Positions 22,216-33,857 of a DNA stretch of 64,000 bases are shown here, one piece after another. Made by a program: the position numbers and the translations under genes. The stretch's first letter is position 1, and each line of letters begins with the position of its first letter. Source of the DNA: Daphnia carinata. Taxonomy: Eukaryota > Arthropoda > Branchiopoda > Diplostraca > Daphniidae. The stretch is taken from assembly GCF_022539665.2 (NCBI RefSeq), contig NC_081331.1, positions 6,358,501 through 6,422,500 of the forward strand. The letters run 5' to 3'. The notes below the pieces were generated by a model, which saw only the letters and a program-made list of their open reading frames with translations, had not been told where the DNA came from and made no database searches.

Positions 22216-22530
22216 TCCCGTGACGTGACTCGTGATGTGACAGACACAGGCTCCTCCTCTTCAAAGACATCATGTGTCGCCATCTAGGTAAAATCCAGTT
22301 CAGTCAGATTCAAACAAAAAACAAGCTTAACTTTGTCTTTACTTATTTTCTCAGAAATCTGGATTGCTATAAAAACCCATGATTTTGAATCGAAATTCAA
22401 CGATGATGTCGGAAAACCAGTGCGTTTTTAGTTGCGTTTTTTCGGAACGAATATCGTTTGGCCTTTCGAAAATCGATTAAAGGATCCGATAAGCAAGAAC
22501 CCATTTGGCGTAGTCAATGGGGGGGGGGGG

Positions 22531-23690
22531 TGCTTAGGTCTTGCGTGTCTTGCCCCAACCAAGAATCTTTTCAGATCCAATGTTACTATCAACCTATACT
22601 GAGAAAAGCAAAACACCATTAAGCATCTCAATTGTTGCTCATGTGACTTACATGACTCATAGATTCAACTTCTGGCAGAAGCTTGGGAAAGGCCATACAA
22701 ATTGCAGATGAAAATCATTGTATAAGGCTCTTGAATGATAAAATAGCACCCGTAGAATGTTGCATTGTTGATAGCTGTGTTCCCAGTATGCTGAAAATCC
22801 TTTCCTATTGGATAAATTTTTTTTTGTAGATTAGACATGGTTGGCAAAAAGGAGGAGAAATGCTTCGTCATAAATTCAAAAATTTTTCAAGAAAATTTCT
22901 TTCATACCTAAAGAGTCCATGTATGATGTTCATCGCTGCAATGCCAGCGAAGTGAAACATCTTTAGGGCCATTTATGTACCCAGCTTCACCAACACTCTG
23001 AACGTTAAGGACAAGTTGTTCTTTAGCAAGAGAAGCAGAATTATTTGAGGCTTCTAGCTGTGACAGAACTATAAAGGATTGCTGTTATACAGGATTCATT
23101 CACACAAGATGGTACTTCTCATTAGACAATTTGCATACTCTATTACTTTACCTCATACCTTAACGGCAATGCACTCTCAGTGTTTTTTCAACTGTAGGCT
23201 CACTCTTCCATCCTGTAACACTTCCAGACTTGACTTGATCCCCCGCTAAAATTCTGTGAATGTAAAACAATAGCATTAAAAATACTTTTTCGATAGACAA
23301 AAAACCAAAAAGTACCTAATCCATGTTTGATGTTGAGCTCATGCCGTTTCTGGGTTTCCGTACCACACCCATTTTCGGCAGACTTTATGGCAATATTAAT
23401 CAAAGCCACACGTCCCACTATGAAATGGATGTTGAAAAGCAAATAAAAACCTGTTGAGATGGATATCAGGAGAATCAGAATAGATCTCAATCAACTTCAG
23501 TTATTCCCTTCCCTATAGTACTTAGTGACATAGAAGAGAAGACCTAAAATGCAAAGGTAAAAATATTGGGCATAATTGCAGTTTACCAAGCATAGTAGCA
23601 AAATAAAATAATTATCAAAGAAAAACATATGCACACTTGGGTTGCCGAATGGGTAAGTTTGATGCAAACTATGGCAATCCGTTTTACACA

Positions 23691-23692
<2 letters not shown>
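22531..23692 (-). pseudogene. Palindrome spacer: inverted 3' half of family G (copy iii)
   Basis: The minus strand carries the family G C-terminal segments: AENGCGTETQKRHELNIKHG, then an intact TTTTAG acceptor and GDQVKSGSVTGWKSEPTVEK, GPKDVSLRWHCSDEHHTWTL, YPIGKDFQHTGNTAINNATF, GCYFIIQEPYTMIFICNLYG and YRLIVTLDLKRFLVGARH. Some parts are better preserved than in copy ii. Other parts are broken, for example stops where copy ii reads LVLMNPVQQQ. The N-terminal exons are absent. The right end carries GGCAATCCGTTTTACAC, the family's 5' boundary motif, then the C30 run. The spacer is diverged from the arm copies and is not part of the palindrome. Confidence 0.65.
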
Positions 23693-23722
<30 letters not shown>

Positions 23723-24023
23723 TTGACTACGCCAAATGGGTTCTTGCTTATCGGATCCTTTAATCGATTTTCGAAAGGCCAAACGATATTCGTTCCGAAA
23801 AAACGCAACTAAAAACGCACTGGTTTTCCGACATCATCGTTGAATTTCGATTCAAAATCATGGGTTTTTATAGCAATCCAGATTTCTGAGAAAATAAGTA
23901 AAGACAAAGTTAAGCTTGTTTTTTGTTTGAATCTGACTGAACTGGATTTTACCTAGATGGCGACACATGATGTCTTTGAAGAGGAGGAGCCTGTGTCTGT
24001 CACATCACGAGTCACGTCACGGG

Positions 24024-24466
24024 AAGCGAGTGGGTCGACAGGCAGCGCGTGGGCCGACGGGCAGATGAGTGGGTCGACGGGCAGCGAGGGGGCCGACGGG
24101 CAGAACGGGGGCTGACGGGCAGAGAGAGGGTCTACGGGCAATAACAGCGGGCTTCTTAGCGGGCAGAAGCAAAAAATGGATGGACGGACAACTATAGCGG
24201 GGGTGTTGACGGGCCGAGACTGTGACGAAAGGGTGGGCAAATGCAAAAAAAGGTAGATGTTCCCCAGTAGGCATTTTTGGGGGCAGAATGGGAGTTGACG
24301 GGCAGAGTGTGGGTTGACGGGCAGAGAGGGGGTCGACGGGTAAAGTGTGGTTGGGCAGAGAAAGTGAGGGGATGGCCGGCAGAAACAATGAGTGGGTCGG
24401 CGGGGATGAAAGGGGAACTCTTGATTGATGAATAGAATTAAGAGTAGACGGGCAAAAAATAGGCAT
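24024..24466. repeat. Degenerate CCCGTC minisatellite (right arm)
   Basis: Mirror of 21780-22215. A one-base homopolymer difference (GGGG here against GGGGG in the left arm) shifts the open frames that cross it. Confidence 0.75.
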
Positions 24467-24774
24467 GGGTCAATTTTCTTAAAAATAGCGTAAAAATACG
24501 CTAGCGCCAACTATCCCCCGGCCGTGGACGGGCTCAACGTTACTAGTAAATAAATAAAGTGAGAGGGTTTGCGGGCAAAAATAGGGAGTGTTTTAATATG
24601 AAAAAAGAATTAAAATTAGACGGCAAAATAACGAATAAATTAGGCTCAAATTAACGATTGACCGACTAAAATTAAGAAAAAGAAGCGTTAAAATGCGCTA
24701 TCCCCAGGTCTTGCACGGGCAAAAGTTACTAGTGCGTTGCTAAACGTAAAAAAAAATATTAATATAATTATAAA

Positions 24775-24838
24775 AACATAGAATCGAACCCGTGAAATCA
24801 GCATGGTAGCCGTATACTAAGCCATAGCGCCATACTAC
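24775..24838 (-). repeat. tRNA-like sequence (right arm)
   Basis: Mirror of 21402-21465. Confidence 0.45.
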
Positions 24839-24905
24839 ACTATTCCATTGCTTCATAAGCTACCTATTTCAATGGGTGACACCCAAAGCAAAATTTGTTT
24901 GGGAT

Positions 24906-24979
24906 GTGCGGTCCTGGCACAGTGGTTACCACCTTCGCTTCGCATTCTGAGGGCCCCGGGTTCAAGTCCCGCCACCGCC
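24906..24979 (+). repeat. tRNA-like sequence (right arm)
   Basis: Mirror of 21258-21331, with GTCCTGGCACAGTGGTTACC and CCCCGGGTTCAAGTCCCG on the plus strand. Confidence 0.5.
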
Positions 24980-25029
24980 AATTTCCCTCCCTCCCTTTCC
25001 CTCCAATTCATCATTCAAGATACGCAAGA

Positions 25030-25150
25030 TTCTACTCATTCAAGAAAGAAAAGAAGAAGAAAGAAAAAAAGAAGAAAGAATAAAAGAAGAAAGAATAAAA
25101 GAAGTGAGAAAAAAAGAAGAAAGAATAAAAGAAGAGAGAAAAGAAGAGCC
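25030..25150. repeat. Polypurine tract (right arm)
   Basis: GAAGAAAGAAT/AAAAGAAG-type units. Mirror of the left polypyrimidine tract with a different length. Confidence 0.85.
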
Positions 25151-25180
25151 ATGCCTACTATAACGGGGCTAAATGGTACA

Positions 25181-25266
25181 CCAAAAAAGCCTTGCCAGGC
25201 TAAAAATGGCAAAAAAAAGCCTTGCCAGGCTAAAAATGGCAAAAAAAGCCTTGCCAGGCTAAAAAT
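25181..25266. repeat. 29-bp tandem repeat (right arm)
   Basis: Three units with GCCTTGCCAGGCTAAAAATG. Mirror of 20959-21045. Confidence 0.85.
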
Positions 25267-25732
25267 CGATCTGTAGTACTGTTCACTACACGTTAAGGAT
25301 CGACCCACAAACTGAAGGGTGGAGAAGAGGGGAACATTGAACGTAGGCTGTTCGTTAGCCTCCCCACGGCCTGAAAGACGGCTCGTGGATGCAGACGCTT
25401 ATGATCGGGATATGTGACCCAATTCGATACCTGTAAGTTTTTGTTGTTTCTTTTTGTATCTAACACCATTACGTACAGTAGTACTAGTAGACTATTTAAA
25501 ATTGACAAATTTATATAAATTTAAAACTTCTTTCATATTCTTTCACCTACTCCTAAGGAAAATTAGCGCCACTTGGCGGCCGAAGAAAATCTACCTATCC
25601 CCCGGCGCTTCTGTGTTCATCCAGGCTGCTACTCTTCAAACGTGGAGTCTTGCTGTCGCCTCTAAGAACCCCATAGTACTACTTTTTCCAGGTTAGTTCC
25701 ATAGTTAGTAATAGTCATCTTAAAAGAAAGAG

Positions 25733-25864
25733 TTAGTCAGGTGAAGAAATAGAAGTTGAAGTTCTTTTAAGCTCTCTTAGGTATGCAATGGAAGTTTTTG
25801 CATGCTCATAACTTTGTTCTATACGCTCAGAAACGTCTTCAGCGAGCTCGATTTGTTCATAGTT
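25733..25864 (-). CDS. Possible orphan terminal exon (right arm)
   Basis: Mirror of 20359-20490 with the same predicted peptide. The same reservations apply. Confidence 0.25.
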   Translation of the reverse strand, partial: NYEQIELAEDVSERIEQSYEHAKTSIAYLRELKRTSTSISSPD

Positions 25865-26870
25865 CTGTTTTTGGAATCAACGGCGATATGGAACAACAAA
25901 TATACACAACAGTATGTGGACAACAAGAAAGCTTTTGTTTGAAGAAAAAACTACATCAGTAACCAGTTGCAGGTTCTCATTCATGGTAAAGCTATATGAT
26001 TAACTGACTTTTGCTATTCTTCTTTAGACCACATGTTTAATTCATCATATATACATATTTCTTTTCTTTTTGGGCATGGTTGTGTTAGATTTACATAGAA
26101 AACCGATAAGAGTTTTTGGACTACCGTACTGCTTTTCGCATGTTTGACGTTTATCCGTCGATATCCATGTTGCCATGGCTAAAACAACAAAAAGGTTGGA
26201 ATCTAGATACTACGTGGTACGTTATTATACAAATATTTATTCATTAATTGTTTTCATAATTTATTTTTGTTACAGCTTTCACTTTACGCTATGTACTTCG
26301 AGGACTTTGCGTTTAGCTGTGAAAACCTTATTCTTCTATAAGCAAGGCATGTCGTTTTGAGATTCCATTTTAATCATTACTAAAACATTTTCAAAATTGT
26401 ATCACGTTTTCAGTGCGTCTTGTATTGCCAACACTGCTGATGTCTGAAATAACCATGGCCTAGGTAAGGTTTGAGTCGTATAATTCTTTTATGTGCTATA
26501 TTAATCTGAAGTCTTTCTTATCTGTGAAACGAGAGCAAAGAAAAGGAAGCATTCGTCTTTAAAACAACCGACTACGCAGCAACATGCAACCATGTATCTA
26601 CCATTATCATAAGGGTTTGTTATTAGAAACACAGAGTTAAACATCCGGAATTGGCACAGCAGCAAAGCTTCAACTTCAAAATAGTTGGAAGCCATACAAG
26701 TAATAGTATTTATTTAAAATTTTACGCTTCTCAATCTGAAGTTGAGTGCTGAAGCTCTTCCCGTATTCATATATAATTGAAATGTTCAAGTGATGTGAAC
26801 GAGGTAGGACATCCATTTAGATCCAAATCATTCTAACATCTAGATATCTTGCGTAGTTTGTCATAAGTAA

Positions 26871-27626
26871 TCCCTCAATCGTCCTCCATTTTACTATACC
26901 ATTCTATTCCACAAATTCAAAGTTAATTCCAATTACAAAGGGAACGGCCTCCTTGCGGATATTTATTTATTACGTATAAATTTATCTTTGTTTAATGTAT
27001 TTCTTTGAAAGTGAAAATGCAGGCAGAACGAAACGGAATCACTAAGAGCCGTTTTGGTCAGTGTGGGAACGGGGTGAAGTTAAATCCGGCTAAGGTCTAA
27101 AGGCGAAGCCTTAAGCACGGGATTTATTTAATAAATTTACAATTCGGGTGATTTTTTTTTCTTATTTCACATCATGTAAACTATATATACACACCTTTTG
27201 ATTTTATGCTTAATAGGCTTTCTCGAATATACGCGGCGGATGTTTTAAAATTGCATTATGTCTGTATATTGGAGTAGGCCTATCGTAGTTTAAATCCCAG
27301 AAGTGTGTGATTCATTCCTCATCAGGGCAAAACATATAGTTAACAAGATGTCGAATTCAGTTGTCGATCGAGGAAGTTTTCAATGCTTTCTGTTGATTTC
27401 GTCGAAGGTTTTCGGCCGGATTGCACTCAACTCGTCCCCATACTGACCGAAATGGCTCTGGATGATTTCGTTTGCTTTCCAACAGACAAACATTCCATCT
27501 ATTTCAAAGCGTGCTTTATACTTGAGAAAACCGAATACGCCTTGATAGGTCTCTGCACGTGAGGCCGTTTCCCCTGTAGTTGGAATGAAATGGTATGGTA
27601 GAATGGATGAAAATTAGATGAACTTG
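26871..27626. mobile_element. Foldback-like element (right arm)
   Basis: Mirror of 18595-19350, with the same diverged long inverted ends. Confidence 0.6.
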
Positions 27627-29879
27627 AATTAACAGATATTTTTCTGGATTTTTTTATCGCACACATCACGTACAGTCTACATTTTTCAATAGCAGTGGTA
27701 CATATTAATCTGTCCTGATGGTGAATTAATAGAAAATTCTGATGTTCAATAATTCTTGAAATGCACAAAACTTATCTTCAAAGGATTAAGATTTTAGTTA
27801 GTGGTAATCTTAATAGCCATGTTTTTCTTGAATCGTTATAATATTTTTCCCTTCCAGATTACATTAAATCAAGGGATTGCTCTCCTACTATGATTACAAC
27901 AAGGAGTCACATCAATTCCAAACAAGTTAACAATGAAGGTTTTATGGAAAAGCACTAGCACGTAACCTGGATGAGCCCGGCGGATCTCCTTAGCCAAGGT
28001 TTAAAATGTTTTCTCTGTCTGGCTGTTACGCAAAACAAGGGTGCGTGACACATACTAAATCGGGTGAGTAATTAGTAAATAAGACCTATCGAAGTTTAAT
28101 TATTCTCGGAACATTAAGAATCATCCTTATTTTCTTCTAATAGAAACTTTCTCTTTCTAGGTTACTAATATTGATGGATTTACATTGCGCCGGAAAAATT
28201 GCAGCTAGCATCAACAGCCGTTAAAGTATGTAAATAATATGTGAACTTGCGTCACCAGGAAGTGGGTTTTGAGGACTGTTTGATTTGCCCAAAATTTTTA
28301 GTTTCCCAAGGATCTACGTAGGCGTCTCCAATTGGATACGAAACATCCTACTGACTGTCACCGTTTTACAATCTGCTGAAAGGTAATAAACGTTATTCTT
28401 GTTAGACTACTCGGTATTCTCCTGCGTGTTATTCCGCGCTATCCGATTCAGTTTTCTCTGGGCTATTTTGAGCGTGTTTTATACTTTTTACGTTCAATCG
28501 TCTGACTCTGGGGACGAGCGCAAAAAACTAAAATGTCGTTCTTTTTGGTCAATATCTTCATTAAATTGGTATTAGCGCAAAGGGCACACAGGCGTTCGCA
28601 ATACCGAACCGATTGTTTTATATGTAAATGTCGTGTTTTTGTATCATGTTGTGTGACCGACAGTTGATCTTCTAGTAATTCGTTGTTTTGACTTAACCTT
28701 GTCATTTTGTATTTTCATTTTCTAACCGAGAAGACACAAGAAAAACCTGGTGATTATGTGTTGATATTTATACGACTAAAAGCTGGCAAGAGATGGGAAG
28801 TACTATTTTAAACAAAAACGCGTAAGATTATTTATTCTTAAACTACAGTTTGATGCTGGTCAGACACGCTTGTAAAAAGCCCTGTGAAATTTCCAATCTA
28901 AATCATGTATTTTAATGGTAATACCGAGGTTTTTTAATAAACAATTTGTTCACTAATTCTTCTTCGATTCACTTTTATTTTGGTTGTTGAGAAAAAAACT
29001 AGATGTCGCTGTTGCGCTTCCAAAATGGTGGAATGTTTACGTGTGACAGTGGTGTAAGCAGTTAATCCTGCTTGAAAGTCTTTGTTAAAAATGTTAGACT
29101 CCAGTGAAAAGTTGTATAAAATTAAGTACTATTAAGTGTTTTATTCCCTGTGTCGTTTTGGACGTGAAGCAAACCAAATATTTCATTTTTCATGTAACGG
29201 GCAATCTTGCAAGCTATGCAAGCTGCCAATTCCAAACTGTCACAAATTGCTCTGTCAAAGAACTATGACCTTAGCATTCCATCATGCTACTCTGTTGCTC
29301 TATTTAGAGGTATGTAACTTGTGTGTGTGGCCGTTAATATTGGCATGATTCTGACTTTAACATCTAGCTTTGTAAAACTTACAACGGAAGACATACTAAC
29401 CAGTGGGAAGGTCACCAATGATAGAACCAACACACCACTGTCTCATTTGACTACCCTTTGCCTAGTCATCAGAAACAGCTTTAATCTGACTAGTGCATCG
29501 TGTCCCTCTTTGTTTGGATTCCAATGATTAACCACTACCAACCAACTTACATAGAAATGGACATCACAGCCAGTCCTGTTTGGTATTTTAAGTTTGAGGC
29601 TTATCTACTGTTGCCATTCTTTAAATATAATATCCCATCGTAGGTCTGCCGAGCCTTCTCCTTCAGCAAAATTACCAGCCCAACAACTTTTGCGTCTTTG
29701 GACAACAGGGTAAAGTAAATTTCCTTCCCTGTTATAATTATGCCAATAATATTATATTCCACATGTAGTAACGTTTTCTTCATATTTATCATTTAGAACT
29801 ATGCCATCATCTTCTGTTCCACGCAAAATTGAATCAAAATTCTAAGTTTTGCCCGTTCTTCACTTCATAATCCTTCGTC

Positions 29880-30125
29880 GCCTGGCTTTTCGCCCCGTCC
29901 GTCGCCTCGCCTGTAGCCGTCTTCGCCTCGCCCGTCGCCTCGCCCGTCTCAACATCTTCGCCTCGCCCGTCGCCTTGCCCGTCGCCTCGCCCGTCGCCCC
30001 GTCTTCGCCTCTCCCGTCGCCTCGCCCGTCGTCGTCGCCCTGTCATCGCCTCGTGGTCACGCCGTCTACGCCTCCCCTATCGCCCCTTCATCACCTCGTG
30101 GTCGCCTCGTCTTCGTGGTATGGTT
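29880..30125. repeat. GC-rich minisatellite (right arm), 48 bp longer than the left copy
   Basis: CGCCTCGCCCGTCGC-type units. An extra block containing TCTCAACATCTTCGCCTCGC is absent from the left arm. Confidence 0.8.
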
Positions 30126-30156
30126 GTGTTTTGTTTTATGTTGTATTATGTTTTGC

Positions 30157-30482
30157 AAACTAACACGTTGGCTGCCACCCACCCACTTTGATCCCCTTTT
30201 TTTTTGTAGCTTGACAGGGACGGGCCGCGCTGTTCTGCTCCATGGTCTATCTGCCATGGGGTGGAGCAGCGCCACTGCCCAAGATTGGCCGAATGGCCCC
30301 TAGGCAACGCACCACAGGGAATTCCCTTTTTCGATGCGGCTGATGAGACCTGGGGTGTGCGTTCCCAAAAAGGTCTCATCGCCGTGTCAGCCCGGCCTAC
30401 CCGGCCCCCTTGGTCGCTATCCCTAGGATAGCGACACTAGCGACAGTAGAAAATGGTGGCGTGGCAGCCAACGTGTTAGTTT
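30157..30482. mobile_element. 326-bp TIR element (right arm)
   Basis: Mirror of 15788-16113 with identical terminal inverted repeats. Confidence 0.75.
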
Positions 30483-30619
30483 AAGTGTATCTGTGTATGT
30501 ATTGTATGTTGTGTACTGTATTTTAAAATGTATGTAATAGTGGTGGATATGTGGGTGGAAGGAGGGACAATAAAAACGATTTTACACTATTTAATTTTGT
30601 ATTTATTATTTAGCTGTAC

Positions 30620-30694
30620 ATTAACTGATATGGGGATCGAACCCTAGTATTCTAGCATGACAACCACATGCTTTACCATTATTCCAACCATGAA
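30620..30694 (-). repeat. tRNA(Asp)-like sequence (right arm)
   Basis: Mirror of 15576-15650. Confidence 0.5.
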
Positions 30695-30779
30695 CTTACA
30701 AATAACTAATATGCATTCAACAATAAGCTAGTGTGTACTGAATATCTATATAGGTATCACAATCCGAAACAATATTAAC

Positions 30780-30850
30780 AAGGGTAGTATGACATACCGG
30801 TAGCACGCTGGCCTATGGTGCAAGAATTCTGTGGTTCAAATCCCAGACGA
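30780..30850 (+). repeat. tRNA-like sequence (right arm)
   Basis: Mirror of 15420-15490. Confidence 0.5.
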
Positions 30851-31008
30851 CTTAAAATGGATTATCGAAGTATGAATATTAAATGAAGAAAGAAATTAGA
30901 AGAATGCCAAGCAGAAAACACAAGACCAAGCAATATAAAAAAAAAAGAAAGGGCAGAGTAAGAAGGCAGTTAAAAACATAAGTTTTGCTATTTTTTGTTT
31001 AAAAAAAA

Positions 31009-31454
31009 TAAATTGTATTGACATTACTCTGCACATATAAATGATTTTGCAACTTTAAAAAGGCACAATAGACCTTTCAAAAGTTGCCGTCAACCCAGGC
31101 AGGGGGAGACACTGCCTTGTTGACCCACCGGGGAGATTACCCGGTGATTGGCTAAGAGAAGCCGGAAGAAGAGCTGAAGATTTGGAACATTTTTACAGGA
31201 GCGATTAACCTTTAGTTCGGATTTGTGGGCAGCCACGTCACCCTCCGTGAACACATCATCGGACGAAGCGGCACCCCACGTCCCCTTTCCGGCCAGAGCC
31301 CTCCAAACCTCGGTATATGTTGTTTTTATATATACCGTACAGTAGGGGCATGACCCCCTACGGGCTTATTATGAGTCAAGGGGAAACGGGGCTTCAGAAA
31401 AGAAGGGAGCCCAGATATGCACTTCAATTTTTTAAATATCAAATACCGTCTGGG
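31009..31454 (+). repeat. Repeat R1, right-arm copy
   Basis: The two-part stem is GTCAAC/GTTGAC (31089-31094 with 31119-31124) enclosing GGCAG/CTGCC (31098-31102 with 31112-31116) around the loop GGGGAGACA. CACCGGG/CCCGGTG follows at 31126-31132 with 31140-31146, then GGCT/AGCC, and later the GTAGGGGCATGACCCCCTAC-type hairpin, here AGTAGGGG...CCCCCTAC. The GGGGAGACA loop and the hairpin order are identical to copy A at 10330-10770 while the flanks differ. Confidence 0.75.
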
Positions 31455-31469
31455 GAATCCGAATTAAGT

Positions 31470-33119
31470 ATAGCAATGTCATGTCATCCATCCAATCAAT
31501 ACAATTTATTCAGTGTCTTGCCCCAACCAAGAATCTTTTCAGATCCAATGTTACTATTAACCTATATTGAGAAAAGAAAAACAACACAGTTAAACACATC
31601 AATTGTTGATCATGGAACTTACATGACTCATAGATTCAACTTCTGGTGGAAGCTTGGGAAAGGACATACAAATTGCAGATTAACTTCATTGCATAAGGAT
31701 CTTGAATGATAAACTAGCACCTGTAGAATGTTGCATTGTTGATAGTTGTTTTCCCAGTACATGAAAATCCTTTCCTATTGGATAAATTTTTTTTTTGGTA
31801 GATAAGACCTGGTTGGCAAAAAGGAGGAGAAATTCTTCGTCATAAATTCAAAATTATTTGAAGAAAAATCCTTTCATACCTAAAGAGTCCATGTATGATG
31901 TTCATCTCTGCAATAGCAGCAAAATTAAAACATCTTTAGGGCCATTTAAATACCCAGTTTCCCCAACACTCTGAACATAAAGGACAAGTTGTTCTTTAGC
32001 AAGAGAAGCAGAATTATTTGAGGCTTCTAGCTGTGACAGAACTATAAAGGATTGCTGTTGTACTGGATTCATTAACACAAGATGGTACTTCTCATTAGGC
32101 AATTTGCATTACTCTATTAATTTACCTCACACCTTATGGTAATGCACTCTCAGTGTTTTTTCATCTGTAGGCTCACTCTTCCATCCTGTAACACTTCCAG
32201 ACTTGATTTGATCCCCCGTTAAAATCTGTGAATGCAAAATAATAGCATTAAAAATACTTTTTCGATAGACAGAAAACCGAAAAGTACCTAATCCATGTTT
32301 CATGTTGAACTTGTGCCATTTCTGGGTTTCTGTACCACACCCATTTTCGGCCCAAATACGTTCCCACAATTGTTCAGTTCCTTCACTGCATGAGCTTATT
32401 ACTAACGATTCTTTTAGTGCAGCACTAACAGAATTTAAATTTAACACACTGTCATGTGGTGGACTGAATAACTAAGCAATAAATAACTGTTTTTTAAAAT
32501 TCTATACTTATTTTGAATTCTTATTTGAAAACTTTAGGTACCTGGCTGTGTTCGCCTAATGCCAACTCATCCTCACGTTCAGTTTGAGATGAGTTTTGAA
32601 AAACCTCCTTCACTGTTTGGAAACTGTTCCGTTCCAATTTGTTCTTTTCCCCTAGCTGAGCTTGAAGACTCAAAATTTGAGCTACAAAACACGAATGAAT
32701 AAAAGCAAATAAATAGAATCATTACGTGTTAGGCCTACGATCCTTAGCTTTGTTATCTAATATTTTGTGTTGTTCCAATAACTGGGCCTGCAGCTTCATA
32801 ATTTGATCTAATAAACAATAATTAATAATTGAAAACCAATATAATAATGTTTATACTTACCATTTTTTTGTTTTATTATCTTATCCATTTTTCAATTGTT
32901 CCTCCAGCCACGCGTTGTTCTCCAGCCACGCTACTCAATTAACTGCTAATGGGATACAATTAACTCAAATTGCTTACATGCTGTAATAACGAAACCGACT
33001 GATAGATGGCTACGGGTAGAAAAAAGAGAAAAAAGTGCGATTTTTTTTTTTTTTCCGCCATTTTTTTTTTTTTTCATGTAAAACGGATTGCCATATTGCC
33101 ATATTGCCATACCATTATA
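31470..33119 (-). pseudogene. Family G copy ii (right arm)
   Basis: Mirror of 13150-14800, with the same exons, the same lost acceptor and the same degraded segment. The identity of the inactivating changes shows that decay came before the arm duplication, or that the arms are homogenised or artefactual. Confidence 0.6.
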
Positions 33120-33248
33120 GCAAATATGCTGCAAGCTTACATATGGTAAACCTTGGATTTATGTCGCAGACGACCCACCAAACGGTATAGCCATCTACTG
33201 GTAAGGTATCCAGTTCTATTTCACTCAACGGCTCCCGATGTTCAAGAA

Positions 33249-33709
33249 GGTAGGGCTAGAAAATAAGCCCGACAAAATAAATAAGTCCGACTTTCCCAAA
33301 TCGAAGTTGGCGCGCCAGTACGGTACAGCGCGCCTGTACAAAACAGCGTATCGTACTATTAAATATATTTCAAAAACAGCTGCTTTGGCGAGAAAGCGAA
33401 TAATTTCCCTGAATCAGCATTTCACTTTGCGTATAACATGTGAATTTCACCGAATATTTGGCGCAATGCTAGCGTGCCAGTACGGTACAACGCTAGCGTG
33501 ATGCAGTAGAAATATTCGGTGTATTTCAATAAAAACTAACTTAATGAAAAAAAGAGCAATTTTCCCGGAATCAGCATTCAATTTTGAGTATATCCTGAGG
33601 TACTCAACCAATCCCAATGAGTTTCAGCTTTTTCAGAAAAAATTTTAAAGCCCGACCGAGAAAAGTCGGGCTTATTTAGTCGGGCATAAATTTTTTTTCG
33701 GTCAGTGTA
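33249..33709. repeat. Dimeric repeat with nested palindromes (right arm)
   Basis: Mirror of 12560-13020. Confidence 0.65.
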
Positions 33710-33857
33710 TATAGAGAATTAACTAGAAACGTGACCGTTAGATGGCGATAGCAGTAAAACAGAAAAAGGCCAATATTTCCTTTTTAAGGGTGTAGGTGAA
33801 TGCGAAATAGTAAGGGAATACAACTACCCTCGCAATGATTAGAATGGTACTGCGAAA

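Larger units (their letters stand above)
12412..22530 (+). repeat. Left arm of a giant inverted repeat (palindrome)
   Basis: Every sequence here reappears as its reverse complement at 23693-33857. Coordinate sums of matched points stay near 46269 over the outer part, fall to about 46221 inside a 48-bp minisatellite difference, and rise to about 46240 near the centre. The outer edge is TTTCGCAGT (12412-12420). Beyond it the left side continues from the truncated family G copy, and the right side continues into DNA downstream of UBR4. The inner edge is a G12 run at 22519-22530. Differences seen by eye are few single-base changes, homopolymer indels and repeat copy-number changes, so identity is very high. 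Confidence 0.95.
23693..33857 (-). repeat. Right arm of the giant inverted repeat
   Basis: Reverse complement of 12412-22530, starting at a C30 run (23693-23722) and ending at ACTGCGAAA (33849-33857). Mirrored contents from the centre outward: the CCCGTC minisatellite, tRNA-like pair, polypurine tract, 29-bp repeat, orphan exon, long-TIR element, GC minisatellite, 326-bp TIR element, two tRNA-like sequences, R1, family G copy ii and the dimeric repeat. Differences from the left arm include a 48-bp minisatellite gain, G4 against G5 near 24252/21976, and single-base changes near 29018/17203, 28148/18070 and 25008/21230. Confidence 0.95.

Noticed and set aside
21729-22287. Proline/serine/arginine-rich open frames of 90-185 codons (also 23953-24510)
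   Set aside because: They come from the CCCGTC minisatellite, are open in two frames at once, and change frame between the arms through a one-base homopolymer difference.
26175-26360. Short frame starting MAKTTKRLESRYYV with a possible downstream exon (mirror 19863-20048)
   Set aside because: A spliced reading is possible but too short, with no family and no conserved stop. Not enough to call a gene.
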